A program made the position numbers and the translations under genes. A DNA stretch of 6,111 bases from Prevotella sp. (lineage in GTDB: Bacteria; Bacteroidota; Bacteroidia; Bacteroidales; Bacteroidaceae), in assembly GCA_017424205.1 (NCBI GenBank), contig JAFPAS010000078.1, positions 1-6,111 on the forward strand. Direction: 5' to 3'. Under the pieces are notes generated by a model. The model did no database searches. It was not told where the DNA came from and saw nothing but the letters and a program-made list of their open reading frames with translations. Of the stretch, positions 1 through 6,111 are shown piece after piece; the stretch's first letter is position 1, and each line of letters starts with the position of its first letter.

Positions 1-35
1 AAAGCTAACGGATATAACGCATACGGAATTATATG

Positions 36-67
36 TTTGCTATGCTTCATGACTGATTCATAGCAAA
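36..67 (-). terminator. Inverted repeat just after the large glycosidase gene, possible weak terminator
   Basis: TTTGCTATG at 36-44 and CATAGCAAA at 59-67 are perfect 9-base inverted arms around a 14-base loop. The nearer arm begins 8 bases past the TAA stop of the 75-3452 gene, which is where an mRNA 3' hairpin would sit. The stem is A/T-rich, and on the minus strand it is followed by CATATAATT rather than a run of T. As an intrinsic terminator it is therefore weak. It could instead be a 3' stability hairpin or chance. Confidence 0.35.
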
Positions 68-74
68 TTAGATA

Positions 75-3000
75 TTATAATTTTACTGTCAGTTTCTGCA
101 GTTTGTCGCTCTGTGCTTTCTTCACTCCGTCAACGAGGACGATGAGGCCCTTGCCATGATGGTAGCGCTGGCCGTCAGCATCGTAAATCACGGTGATGTT
201 ATGTCCATGATAGCGTACGTTGTCAAGACAGAAGTAGGTCCACTGGCCTTCTGGTATCAGCGGATTAACAACAAGTGAGTTGTCTGCCTGTGGCTGGATT
301 CCGCATATGCCAGTGATCATCAGGTCGTTGAAAGTAGAGTGGTTGTAATAGCGAGAACGCTCCTGGTCGCCCTTGAGCCAGTAGCCAGTAACCTCGTCGT
401 GATACTCTCCGATATATGGTTTTCCACGCATGTGCTGTGCCTGAACGTATTTCTCCATGTGCATGAAGAATACCTTCTGGTGCTGTGCGAGTGTTGTGTC
501 GTTCTCAGCAAGCGAGTTCATGTAGTTGATATAACCTGTAAGTGTCTGTGAAGTAGCGAAAGGCCATACAGCACCGTCCCATTCGCATTTGCCTACACCG
601 TGTGTGCGGAATTCTGGGTGGCGGCGTTCTGCTGTTGTAGCTCCATAAGGTGCGTTGAATCCCTTCTCGTCGTTAAGCTGTGCCCATGCTACTCCGTACT
701 TGCTATTGTCTACAGGCATCTTCATATACCATGGCATGAAGCCTATCGCCTCGCGAACGTTTGCGCTTGAGTCGCCTCTATGTGTTTCGAAGAACTGATG
801 GTTCTGGTTCCAAAGGATGCCCTCAATGAGGTTTTTGAGAGTGTCAGCACGAAGCTGGAACTCTTCAGCCAGAGCTTTGTCGCCCTTCAGCGCGGCAGCA
901 TTGCTGATAGCTTTTGCCGCACCATATACATAACTATTGATAGAAGGACGTGCATATTGCTTTCTTCTTCCGCCAGAGATTGTTTCCTCCATAGCGTCCT
1001 TTACGTCTTCCTGCCATATCAGTCCAGAAGGCAGACGGTGAGTCTCTATCCAGTAGTTGTAGTCGAGCTGCATGTCAGGCAATTGTGATACAATCCACTC
1101 CTTTCGTCCGTCGACGAGATAGCGCTCCCACATTGATGCTGGCACCCATGATGAATATTTGAGGAACTTAGCCATAGGCTTGCCCTCATTGCCATGGTAC
1201 CATGTATTGATAATCTGGTCAAGGTATTCTGGATTACGTATCCAGCGGCTTTCATGAATATGATGTCCGACACCAGAAGAAATTAGCTTCCACTTGTCTG
1301 CATAGTTTCTGCGCACGAGGAATTCTGTCATAGACCATCCGACAGGAGTCTTCTGCAAGTGCTTGCGAAGGGTCCACCAACGATACCAGAACATCTCTTC
1401 GAATGATTTCTGTGAGCATTCAAACAGCGGTACATTCTTTGTCATCCACTGCCATGCTTCAGCATTAGGGATATCCTGCACGATAACTTTGTTGTCCTGT
1501 ATGATAGCCTCGTCCTCCATGTTGTTGAAGAGGTCTACATAGTGCTTGTAGTCGTTGTACTGCAGCACTGCAGCAGTATTCTGTATGTCGTTAGCGAGAG
1601 GTTCAGACTTGAAGTTGGCAATGCTGAATTCTGCCAGCTTGTCCTGCTCTCCAGCCTCAGGCAGTATGCCGTCCCAGTCGGCAGGAGTGTCAACAGTAGG
1701 GTAGAGGCGCATAGTGCCTGTACGGAACATTACACGCTCGATGCTCTCTACTGGTGCGAAGAACATACGTGTAGCTGCTTTCTTTCCGTCGAGATATACC
1801 GTAGCTGTGCGTGTGGCTACACTGAGTTCTGCTCTGATGTGGTATGTCTTGCCAATTTCATACTTGCCCATTATGCCGTAGCGTGCACCGCCCTTGCATC
1901 TCATTTCGCCAAGGTCAGTAAGTTCGATGCGTGAGCATGCAGTGCCGTCTTCGTCAAGGAATTCTATCTGGAGCCATCCATGATTGTTCTGTGCTGCCTT
2001 TACGTCAAACTCTACAGCAAGTTCCTTTGTTGCAGGAATCTTGCGCTCTATACGGCAGTAGTCAAACTTGTCGCGGTCAGACAGTTTCAGCCATTTGCCA
2101 TCAAGTGATACTGGCGCTTGGATAGGAGAATAGATGTTCCATGCAGACAGTTCGCTGAGCGACTTCATGCCTTCGAAATTGTCGTTAGCGTGAGCAGTAG
2201 CGTTAATCTGTACAGGCACAGGGATATGAGATACCCACATATCTTCCTTGTTCATAGAGTAGGTCAGCCACAGGTCGCCGTCTTTTGGAGTGCCATTGCC
2301 TTCGATGATGCCTCTAACATACTGAGGTCCGAATGACTTGTAGTTTCCTCCATAACGCATTGGTGGCACTTCGCCATTTACAAGGTTGAGCGTAGTATAG
2401 TTCAGACCGTCAGCAGAAAGCGAAATAGCCAATGGCCAGCGGAATTCAGAAGGGTTGTATATTGTTGCGTATGTGCCGTCAGAGAGTCGCTGTCCCCATA
2501 TCTTCGCATTACTGTTAACGAATCCTTTAGCACGCTCTACAGGCTGCTCCCATGTGTTGCCGCCGTCGCTTGAGATACTGTTAAGCGCATGCTTCCACAA
2601 TGCTGCTATACGTCCGTCAGGCAGAGTGTAGTCGCAATATGCTTTATATGGCTTGTTCAGTGGCACGATAGGGTCGTTGCGGTCAGACTCTTCCACCCAT
2701 CCCATACGTATTCTTGGATTGGCAAGAATCTCTGCTACAGCACGTTTCAGGTATTTGTCACCCTTGCGGTAGTTAGGATAGTCGGTGTTCTTCTCGTTGA
2801 AGCCATGGTTGTAGTAAATGAAGTAGATATTACCCATGGTTCCGTCGGCTTTTATTTCGCGAATAACGCGACCGATACCATTGCCGTCGTTGTTATGGTC
2901 TTTCTTTGACAGACATATTCCGTAGTATCCCAGAGCGTAGAGACGGTTGTCTTTTGATACGTAGAAGCCCTGACGCTGGTGCATTACGGCTTTCATATTG

Positions 3001-3452
3001 TGGGCCACGCCCTCTACGCCTTCTTTGGTGAAGCCTTCTGGCACATCATATTCAGGGAAGAGCATGTCTGGCGCACTCCAGGTATATCCGTCAGCTGATG
3101 ATTGGATGAGAGTGTGGCTTGGTGGCACCTGTTCGTCCTTTGGGTCGCAGAGAAAATGCACATAGAACTTCCCGTTCCAGTATGCCATCATCGGCTGATG
3201 GTTGTATGTCCAGCCGAATCCGTTCTCCTTTGCTGGATACTCACGGTTAGCACGCATAATCTGGATGTTGTGGACGCCTACTACAGGCGACAGCTGTCCG
3301 TCATGGTGGTTAGGATTACTCATTTCTGTGCCGGTGTAGTGTATGCGGTCTTGAGCCGCTACAGGTGACACAGAAAACAAAAAGGTGTTTGCTAACAGCG
3401 CTGCTTTGATTATTGGCTGCACGCTGTTAAAACGCATGAGGCTAAGTGTCAT
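75..3452 (-). CDS. Secreted two-domain glycoside hydrolase, probable rhamnogalacturonan-II DHA-hydrolase / beta-L-arabinofuranosidase (GH143-GH142, BT1020-like)
   Basis: Intact 1125-residue ORF ending in TAA. Residues 1 to about 34 form a type I signal peptide: Arg7 and Lys16, a hydrophobic stretch 17-29, then VAAQ. There is no lipobox Cys, so export to the periplasm is expected. Residues about 40-415 look like a beta-propeller, with Asp-box-like turns SSADGYTW (118-125) and SSDGGNTW (294-301) and a degenerate one near 344-352. Residues about 425-615 look like a beta-sandwich (EFDVKAAQNN, then TATVYLDGKK). Residues about 625-1055 look like an (alpha/alpha)6 barrel: WQEDVKDAMEE (813-823), ARPSINSY (834-841), CEWDGAVWP (956-964), GEYHDE (1015-1020) and FNDLMITGICGI (1041-1052). 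A short beta-rich tail follows. Known for B. thetaiotaomicron BT1020, which has this order and about this length: GH142 removes L-Araf and GH143 removes DHA from an RG-II side chain. Catalytic residues are inferred only; Asp816 or Asp819 and Glu1016 are candidates. The start at 3452 gives a leader of about 23 bases; Met6 (3437) is an alternative. The gene appears monocistronic. It could instead be another sialidase-like plus MGH1-like fusion of unknown substrate. Confidence 0.75.
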   Translation of the reverse strand: MTLSLMRFNSVQPIIKAALLANTFLFSVSPVAAQDRIHYTGTEMSNPNHHDGQLSPVVGVHNIQIMRANREYPAKENGFGWTYNHQPMMAYWNGKFYVHFLCDPKDEQVPPSHTLIQSSADGYTWSAPDMLFPEYDVPEGFTKEGVEGVAHNMKAVMHQRQGFYVSKDNRLYALGYYGICLSKKDHNNDGNGIGRVIREIKADGTMGNIYFIYYNHGFNEKNTDYPNYRKGDKYLKRAVAEILANPRIRMGWVEESDRNDPIVPLNKPYKAYCDYTLPDGRIAALWKHALNSISSDGGNTWEQPVERAKGFVNSNAKIWGQRLSDGTYATIYNPSEFRWPLAISLSADGLNYTTLNLVNGEVPPMRYGGNYKSFGPQYVRGIIEGNGTPKDGDLWLTYSMNKEDMWVSHIPVPVQINATAHANDNFEGMKSLSELSAWNIYSPIQAPVSLDGKWLKLSDRDKFDYCRIERKIPATKELAVEFDVKAAQNNHGWLQIEFLDEDGTACSRIELTDLGEMRCKGGARYGIMGKYEIGKTYHIRAELSVATRTATVYLDGKKAATRMFFAPVESIERVMFRTGTMRLYPTVDTPADWDGILPEAGEQDKLAEFSIANFKSEPLANDIQNTAAVLQYNDYKHYVDLFNNMEDEAIIQDNKVIVQDIPNAEAWQWMTKNVPLFECSQKSFEEMFWYRWWTLRKHLQKTPVGWSMTEFLVRRNYADKWKLISSGVGHHIHESRWIRNPEYLDQIINTWYHGNEGKPMAKFLKYSSWVPASMWERYLVDGRKEWIVSQLPDMQLDYNYWIETHRLPSGLIWQEDVKDAMEETISGGRRKQYARPSINSYVYGAAKAISNAAALKGDKALAEEFQLRADTLKNLIEGILWNQNHQFFETHRGDSSANVREAIGFMPWYMKMPVDNSKYGVAWAQLNDEKGFNAPYGATTAERRHPEFRTHGVGKCEWDGAVWPFATSQTLTGYINYMNSLAENDTTLAQHQKVFFMHMEKYVQAQHMRGKPYIGEYHDEVTGYWLKGDQERSRYYNHSTFNDLMITGICGIQPQADNSLVVNPLIPEGQWTYFCLDNVRYHGHNITVIYDADGQRYHHGKGLIVLVDGVKKAQSDKLQKLTVKL

Positions 3453-3482
3453 AATTTTATTTTAAGTTAGTTTCTTCTTTTG

Positions 3483-3490
3483 CAAAGATA
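3483..3490 (-). promoter_or_regulatory. Bacteroidetes-type -7 promoter box for the large glycosidase gene
   Basis: Read on the minus strand this is TATCTTTG, an exact match to the Bacteroidetes -7 consensus TAnnTTTG. It ends 30 bases before the ATG at 3452, giving an expected leader of about 23 bases that is A-rich (TTAAAATAAAATT) with no Shine-Dalgarno site, as is usual in this phylum. No convincing TTTG-type -33 box sits 19-21 bases upstream. A weak core of this kind would fit a promoter needing an activator, but that is inference. Confidence 0.65.
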
Positions 3491-3500
3491 CGATATTTTT

Positions 3501-3520
3501 CTCATATACGCGCATATGTG
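3501..3520. promoter_or_regulatory. Imperfect palindrome overlapping the -33 region, candidate operator
   Basis: Eight of ten base pairs in this 20-base element are self-complementary. Its core, CATATACGCGCATATG (3503-3518), has one mismatched pair. It lies 10 bases upstream of the -7 box, where the -33 element and a regulator would bind. The position is the main reason to note it. The sequence is A/T-rich apart from the CGCG centre, and a chance palindrome is possible. No regulator gene is in the window. Confidence 0.3.
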
Positions 3521-4170
3521 GACATAAAAAGCGCGAAAATTGCTAAATATTCATCTGTTACAGCATATTCTTGCTTTATTGTGTGGCTTTTACTGGTGTT
3601 ATATGTCCTTCTCGGCCAACAGAGTGTTACAGGTGGAAGTGTGCGGTTGCCTTGAATGCTATATGCTGTTTCCTTATGTGATGAAGCTGCTTGCATGTAT
3701 GATGGTGATGATAAATTGTTATTGTGGACAGACGTGTTATTATGCTATCTGTTGATGGGATGTTGTGAGCCTATTGCAGAGATGGATGCGCTTGTATGTC
3801 TGATACGACTGTGGTGTGTTTGGTTATGCGGAGAATGGAAAGAAAATAAATTGATGACTGTTGTTTGATATGCGAATAATATAGTGTGTTGCACTTCTTG
3901 AGTTTTCTTATTTGAATGTTTGTTGTGCAACGGAATGTGACTGGTTTGTAGAGCTTGATATGTAAGCGAAATAGTCTTTAAGAAACGCCTGTGCGCCCTG
4001 AGATTGATGATGTTCTCTTCTGGTACTTCTTTGCTTTAACTATATGGTAATTAGTTGGTTGTGTGTCTTGTGTTTTGTTTGTTTTTTAGTGATATGCCGT
4101 CTTTGTAAAATGCAAAGTGTCTTGTATTTGAATGTACTTGAGGTTTCCGTGTAAAGGATAATGCGTATAC
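3521..4170. other. Intergenic stretch without a credible gene
   Basis: About 650 bases lie between the terminator at 4171-4216 and the promoter region of the large glycosidase gene. Open frames of 60-71 codons exist on both strands. Their translations are what skewed DNA produces (Cys, Val, Leu, Trp on plus; His, Thr, Gln, Asn, Lys on minus), with no domain, start context or recognisable motif. No tRNA-like TTCGA arm, CRISPR-like repeat or transposase fragment was seen. The plus strand is strongly G/T-rich: 4021-4080 has 33 T, 14 G, 8 A and 5 C by direct count. A weak 7-base inverted repeat (GTTGCAC 3888-3894, GTGCAAC 3925-3931) has a 30-base loop. Confidence 0.6.
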
Positions 4171-4216
4171 AAAAAACTCAGCATTATTCTTTGTAGTGAA
4201 CGATGCTGAGTTTTCT
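4171..4216 (-). terminator. Intrinsic terminator of the glycosyltransferase-methyltransferase unit
   Basis: AAAACTCAGCAT (4173-4184) and ATGCTGAGTTTT (4203-4214) are perfect 12-base inverted arms. A further short pairing inside (TTC 4187-4189 with GAA 4198-4200) extends the stem. Read on the minus strand, the hairpin begins about 50 bases after the TAA of the methyltransferase gene, and its descending arm runs into six T residues (4176 down to 4171). The plus-strand side also continues into T-rich sequence (TTTTCTTATTTCTTT), so it may act in both directions. Confidence 0.85.
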
Positions 4217-4264
4217 TATTTCTTTGTTGGCTATGGCTTGTGGCATGGTATTGCCCTAAGTGCG

Positions 4265-4975
4265 TTAAAGATAGAAGTCTTGCGTTTGCTGCTGGTACCA
4301 TTCAGAGCGTGTGCCATCTGAGTTTTGTAGGCATACTGTTTCTTCAAAAGGCGCTCCTGTGTATTGCTTTGATAGCAGGAGCATATGGCGTTTTGGCTCT
4401 TTCCTTTCAACAGTCTTCACGGCAGTGTGCCTAATAAGGGATAGTCCAATTATGCTTGCTTCAGATAGAAATGCTTTGAGAGATTCTGTGGGTAGGATTA
4501 CTGCCAGTCTGCCGTTATTGTCAAGCAGTTGCATTGATCCATAAAGTAGGTTTCTGAAGGAAAGTGATGAGGTGTGCCGTGCCGTGGCGCGTGCAGTGTC
4601 AGGGTTTTCGAGAGCATTGCAGAAATATGGCGGATTGCTGACAATGAGATCGAATGTCTGCGCTTGCTGCTGGAAATCTTGAAAGGCAGCGTTGATAATG
4701 TCTATCCTTCCCGCGAATGGCGATGCAGCAACGTTCCGCTGTGCTTCAGCTGCTGCAATACCATCAATTTCTACACCTGTCACTTGTGCATCGTTGAAAC
4801 GTTGTGCCAGCATCAGAGCAATCAGTCCGGTGCCTGTGCCAACATCGAGGATGCGTGCCGGGTGTCCATCTATGGCATGCCATGCCCCAAGCAGTACACC
4901 ATCGGTGCCTACTTTCATTGCGCTGTCTGTCTGATGAACAGTAAATTGTTTGAAGCGGAAGAAATCGTTACTCAT
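4265..4975 (-). CDS. trmN6: tRNA1(Val) (adenine(37)-N6)-methyltransferase, TrmN6/YfiC type
   Basis: A 236-residue cytoplasmic, SAM-dependent methyltransferase; E. coli YfiC is of similar size. Known for the family: it makes m6A at position 37, next to the anticodon, of tRNA1(Val). Visible here: an N-terminal FRFKQFTVHQTDSAMKVGTD (6-25) typical of this family, SAM-binding motif I DVGTGTG (44-50), the acidic strand VEID (68-71), and the N6-adenine catalytic motif NPPY (114-117) in a strand FDLIVSNPPYF, followed by the family-like TARHTSSLSF (131-140). The start at 4975 is chosen because the reading frame can open at 5050, but those extra 25 residues (His, Gln and Lys rich) would overlap the upstream gene by 46 bases, while homologous sequence begins at MSNDFFRFKQ. 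The leader is A-rich with no Shine-Dalgarno site. It lies 29 bases after the glycosyltransferase stop and is probably co-transcribed with it, ending at the hairpin 4171-4216. Substrate is by homology only. Confidence 0.9.
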   Translation of the reverse strand: MSNDFFRFKQFTVHQTDSAMKVGTDGVLLGAWHAIDGHPARILDVGTGTGLIALMLAQRFNDAQVTGVEIDGIAAAEAQRNVAASPFAGRIDIINAAFQDFQQQAQTFDLIVSNPPYFCNALENPDTARATARHTSSLSFRNLLYGSMQLLDNNGRLAVILPTESLKAFLSEASIIGLSLIRHTAVKTVERKEPKRHMLLLSKQYTGAPFEETVCLQNSDGTRSEWYQQQTQDFYL

Positions 4976-5004
4976 TGTCCCAGATATCTTGTTTTCTTGT
5001 TTTT

Positions 5005-5790
5005 TTACTTGATGCCAAGTTTGCGCATGCCGGCTCTGATGACAAACCATATGTGCATGATTATAGTTGTTGCTATGCCATAATGCTCACACATAGTTTT
5101 GTAACGCTCTATAAGCGATGCACGATGATTTTTTATGCTCATGCCGCCAGCAAGGTAATTGCAAACCACTTTTTCTGTATTGAGGTTTGTAAGTCCTTCT
5201 TTTTCTGCCTGTTTCATGATTCTTATGCACCAGTCTACGTCAGCAGAAATACGGTATTTTAGGTTGTATGGAGTTTGCTTTGCAATTCTTGTGTTTGCGT
5301 AGAAAGCCTGATGGCATACCAGCATTCCGTGGCTAAAAGAACGCCAGGTTAGGTTTTGGGGCGCTCTTAAATGACGGTGGCCAATGAATTTTCCATTGTC
5401 GTCTACGATGTCTGTTTCGCCATAGATGACACCATATTCCTTCGCGTTTTTCCTTGCAGCGCTAACTATGTCGCGGATGGTATTTGTGTTGTGCAGTACG
5501 TCGCCTGCATTGAGGAAGCATAGATAGTCGCCCGTTGCATATCTGATGCCTTTGTTCATGGCATCGTAGAGCCCCTTGTCGGGTTCGCTGATAATCGTTA
5601 TTTTGTGACCGGTTCTTTGTATATTACTTGTGGCTTTATATTGTTCAGCTATCTTCAGAGTATTATCTTTGCTTTTGCCGTCGATGATGATGTGCTCGAT
5701 GTCGTTATAGTCTTGCTTAATTATGCTGTTGAGCGTTTTTTGTAAGACGCTTTCTGCATTATAAGTGCAGGTTATTAGTGTTATGGTCAT
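5005..5790 (-). CDS. Family 2 glycosyltransferase (GT-A fold, WcaE-like)
   Basis: A 261-residue protein expected to transfer a sugar from an NDP-sugar to a cell-surface polysaccharide or glycan precursor at the inner face of the membrane. It opens with the classic GT2 first strand MTITLITCTYNAES, then IDGKSKDNT (36-44), SEPDKGLYDAMNKGI (68-82) and YLCFLNAGD (89-97). There the usual metal-binding DxD is replaced by NAGD, as in WcaE-type enzymes with FLNSGD. HQAFYAN (160-166) and ISADVDW (181-187), near the likely acceptor and catalytic-base region, follow. Residues about 239-254 are hydrophobic and may touch the membrane. The frame can start at 5880, but those 30 extra residues (Lys, Thr, Asn, His rich) resemble translated non-coding sequence of this strand, so I prefer 5790. 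The ATG is preceded by an A/C-rich leader without a Shine-Dalgarno site. No other polysaccharide gene is visible, so donor, acceptor and pathway are unknown. Confidence 0.88.
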   Translation of the reverse strand: MTITLITCTYNAESVLQKTLNSIIKQDYNDIEHIIIDGKSKDNTLKIAEQYKATSNIQRTGHKITIISEPDKGLYDAMNKGIRYATGDYLCFLNAGDVLHNTNTIRDIVSAARKNAKEYGVIYGETDIVDDNGKFIGHRHLRAPQNLTWRSFSHGMLVCHQAFYANTRIAKQTPYNLKYRISADVDWCIRIMKQAEKEGLTNLNTEKVVCNYLAGGMSIKNHRASLIERYKTMCEHYGIATTIIMHIWFVIRAGMRKLGIK

Positions 5791-5862
5791 GTGTGTTTGT
5801 TTGATATCGGTAGTTATAGTTTGCAATGTTTTGTTATGATTTTTTGTTGCAGGACTGTCTTC

Positions 5863-5899
5863 TGCAGTCTTGTGCTCCATGTTGATGCAGTCTTGTGCT
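5863..5899. repeat. 14-base direct repeat with 23-base period
   Basis: TGCAGTCTTGTGCT occurs at 5863-5876 and exactly again at 5886-5899, separated by 9 bases. A degenerate third copy may start at about 5849 (TGCAGGACTGTCTTC). The pair lies upstream of the glycosyltransferase, and the less likely upstream ATG of that gene (5880) falls between the copies. A 23-base period is about two helical turns, so a binding site is possible, but a recent small duplication is just as likely. Confidence 0.6.
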
Positions 5900-5904
5900 G
5901 GTGG

Positions 5905-6018
5905 TTATGGAGATTCTTGCGCTATGTCGCTATTGGTTGTGTTGTTGCAGATTGCATTCCACATGCTATAGCGAGCCTCTGGGTTTAGAGTTTCTATTTG
6001 GCGGAATATCTGCGTCAT
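5905..6018 (-). CDS. Possible 37-residue small protein or gene remnant upstream of the glycosyltransferase
   Basis: ATG at 6018 to TAA at 5905 encodes 37 residues beginning MTQIFRQIETLNPEARYSM. The frame is open without an ATG for a further 9 codons upstream. The N-terminal half reads like a real amphipathic helix; the tail is Asn/Thr rich, as expected from A/C-rich DNA. Its ATG overlaps the TGA of another open minus-strand frame that enters from the window edge, which resembles translational coupling. It ends 114 bases before the chosen glycosyltransferase start, on the same strand. I do not recognise it. The same bases also read openly on the plus strand, so this may be a shadow or the tail of a frameshifted gene. 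Confidence 0.28.
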   Translation of the reverse strand: MTQIFRQIETLNPEARYSMWNAICNNTTNSDIAQESP

Positions 6019-6059
6019 ATCGTCCAACTGCGAAAGAAATGTGATACACTAAACTCTGT

Positions 6060-6111
6060 ATGGGAGGGGTCCGTATGAATTGCACCGAAAAATTCACCGA
6101 GCTGTATAAGC
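6060..6111 (+). CDS. Possible 5' end of a plus-strand gene running off the window
   Basis: The frame opens at ATG 6060, with a second in-frame ATG at 6075, and reads MGGVRMNCTEKFTELYK to the window edge. The codons from 6075 on (ACC, GAG, CTG, TAT, AAG) look typical of an expressed gene. A purine-rich GGGAGGGG (6062-6069) would act as a Shine-Dalgarno site for the 6075 start, although strong sites are unusual in Bacteroidetes. The 6075 ATG overlaps the TGA (6076-6078) of a short plus-strand frame open from 5989. No promoter box was found. Too little sequence remains to name a family, and a competing minus-strand frame covers the same bases. Confidence 0.27.
   Translation, partial: MGGVRMNCTEKFTELYK

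Noticed and set aside
3502..3930. Small open frames of 60-71 codons on both strands in the intergenic region (for example 3656-3868 plus, 3745-3930 minus).
   Set aside because: They overlap each other, show no motif or start context, and their residue make-up is that of translated skewed DNA.
3888..3931. Inverted repeat GTTGCAC / GTGCAAC as a possible structured RNA or terminator.
   Set aside because: The stem is only 7 bases with a 30-base loop and no T run; expected by chance in a region of this size.
4086..4301. A 71-codon minus-strand ORF between the methyltransferase gene and the gap.
   Set aside because: It starts inside the methyltransferase gene in another frame and runs straight through the strong terminator hairpin at 4171-4216.
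4976..5050. The longer methyltransferase start at 5050.
   Set aside because: It would add 25 non-conserved residues and overlap the upstream glycosyltransferase gene by 46 bases; family similarity starts at the Met encoded at 4975.
4574..5083. A 169-codon plus-strand ORF opposite the methyltransferase gene.
   Set aside because: It lies antisense to a clearly recognised methyltransferase with all its motifs; the Cys-rich translation is a shadow.
5791..5880. The longer glycosyltransferase start at 5880.
   Set aside because: The GT2 fold begins at once after the Met at 5790; the 30 extra residues are low-complexity Lys, Thr, Asn and His, like the non-coding translation nearby. Not excluded outright.
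1..6111. CRISPR array, tRNA or rRNA gene, insertion sequence.
   Set aside because: No regularly spaced repeats, no TTCGA-type tRNA arms with matching stems, and no transposase motif or terminal inverted repeats were seen on either strand by eye.

Overview
The window looks like chromosomal DNA of a Bacteroidales bacterium (Prevotella/Bacteroides type, probably gut or rumen). The evidence is a promoter -7 box matching TAnnTTTG ahead of the largest gene, A-rich leaders instead of Shine-Dalgarno sites, and a large secreted pectin-type glycoside hydrolase. The genus is inference.

Layout. All three confident genes lie on the minus strand and are read from right to left. (1) 5005-5790 is a family 2 glycosyltransferase of the WcaE-like type. 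(2) 4265-4975, 29 bases further on, is a tRNA1(Val) A37-N6 methyltransferase (TrmN6/YfiC type). The two look like one transcription unit, closed by a strong hairpin terminator at 4171-4216. (3) After about 680 bases with no credible gene comes a separate single-gene unit: promoter near 3483-3490, then a 1125-residue secreted enzyme at 75-3452, then a weak hairpin at 36-67.

The large enzyme is the highlight. It has a signal peptide, an N-terminal beta-propeller with Asp-box-like turns, a central beta-sandwich, and a C-terminal (alpha/alpha)6 glycosidase domain. This order and length match the bifunctional rhamnogalacturonan-II enzyme BT1020 of Bacteroides thetaiotaomicron (GH143 DHA-hydrolase plus GH142 beta-L-arabinofuranosidase). 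If the match is right, it strips the L-arabinofuranose-DHA disaccharide from RG-II in the periplasm. No SusC/SusD pair, regulator or other pectinase is visible, so here it stands alone.

The right edge (about 5800-6111) is unclear. It holds a 14-base direct repeat, a 37-codon minus-strand ORF, and open frames running off the window on both strands, each with an ATGA-type stop/start overlap. Only one strand is likely to be real. I do not see a clear new multi-gene system in this window.
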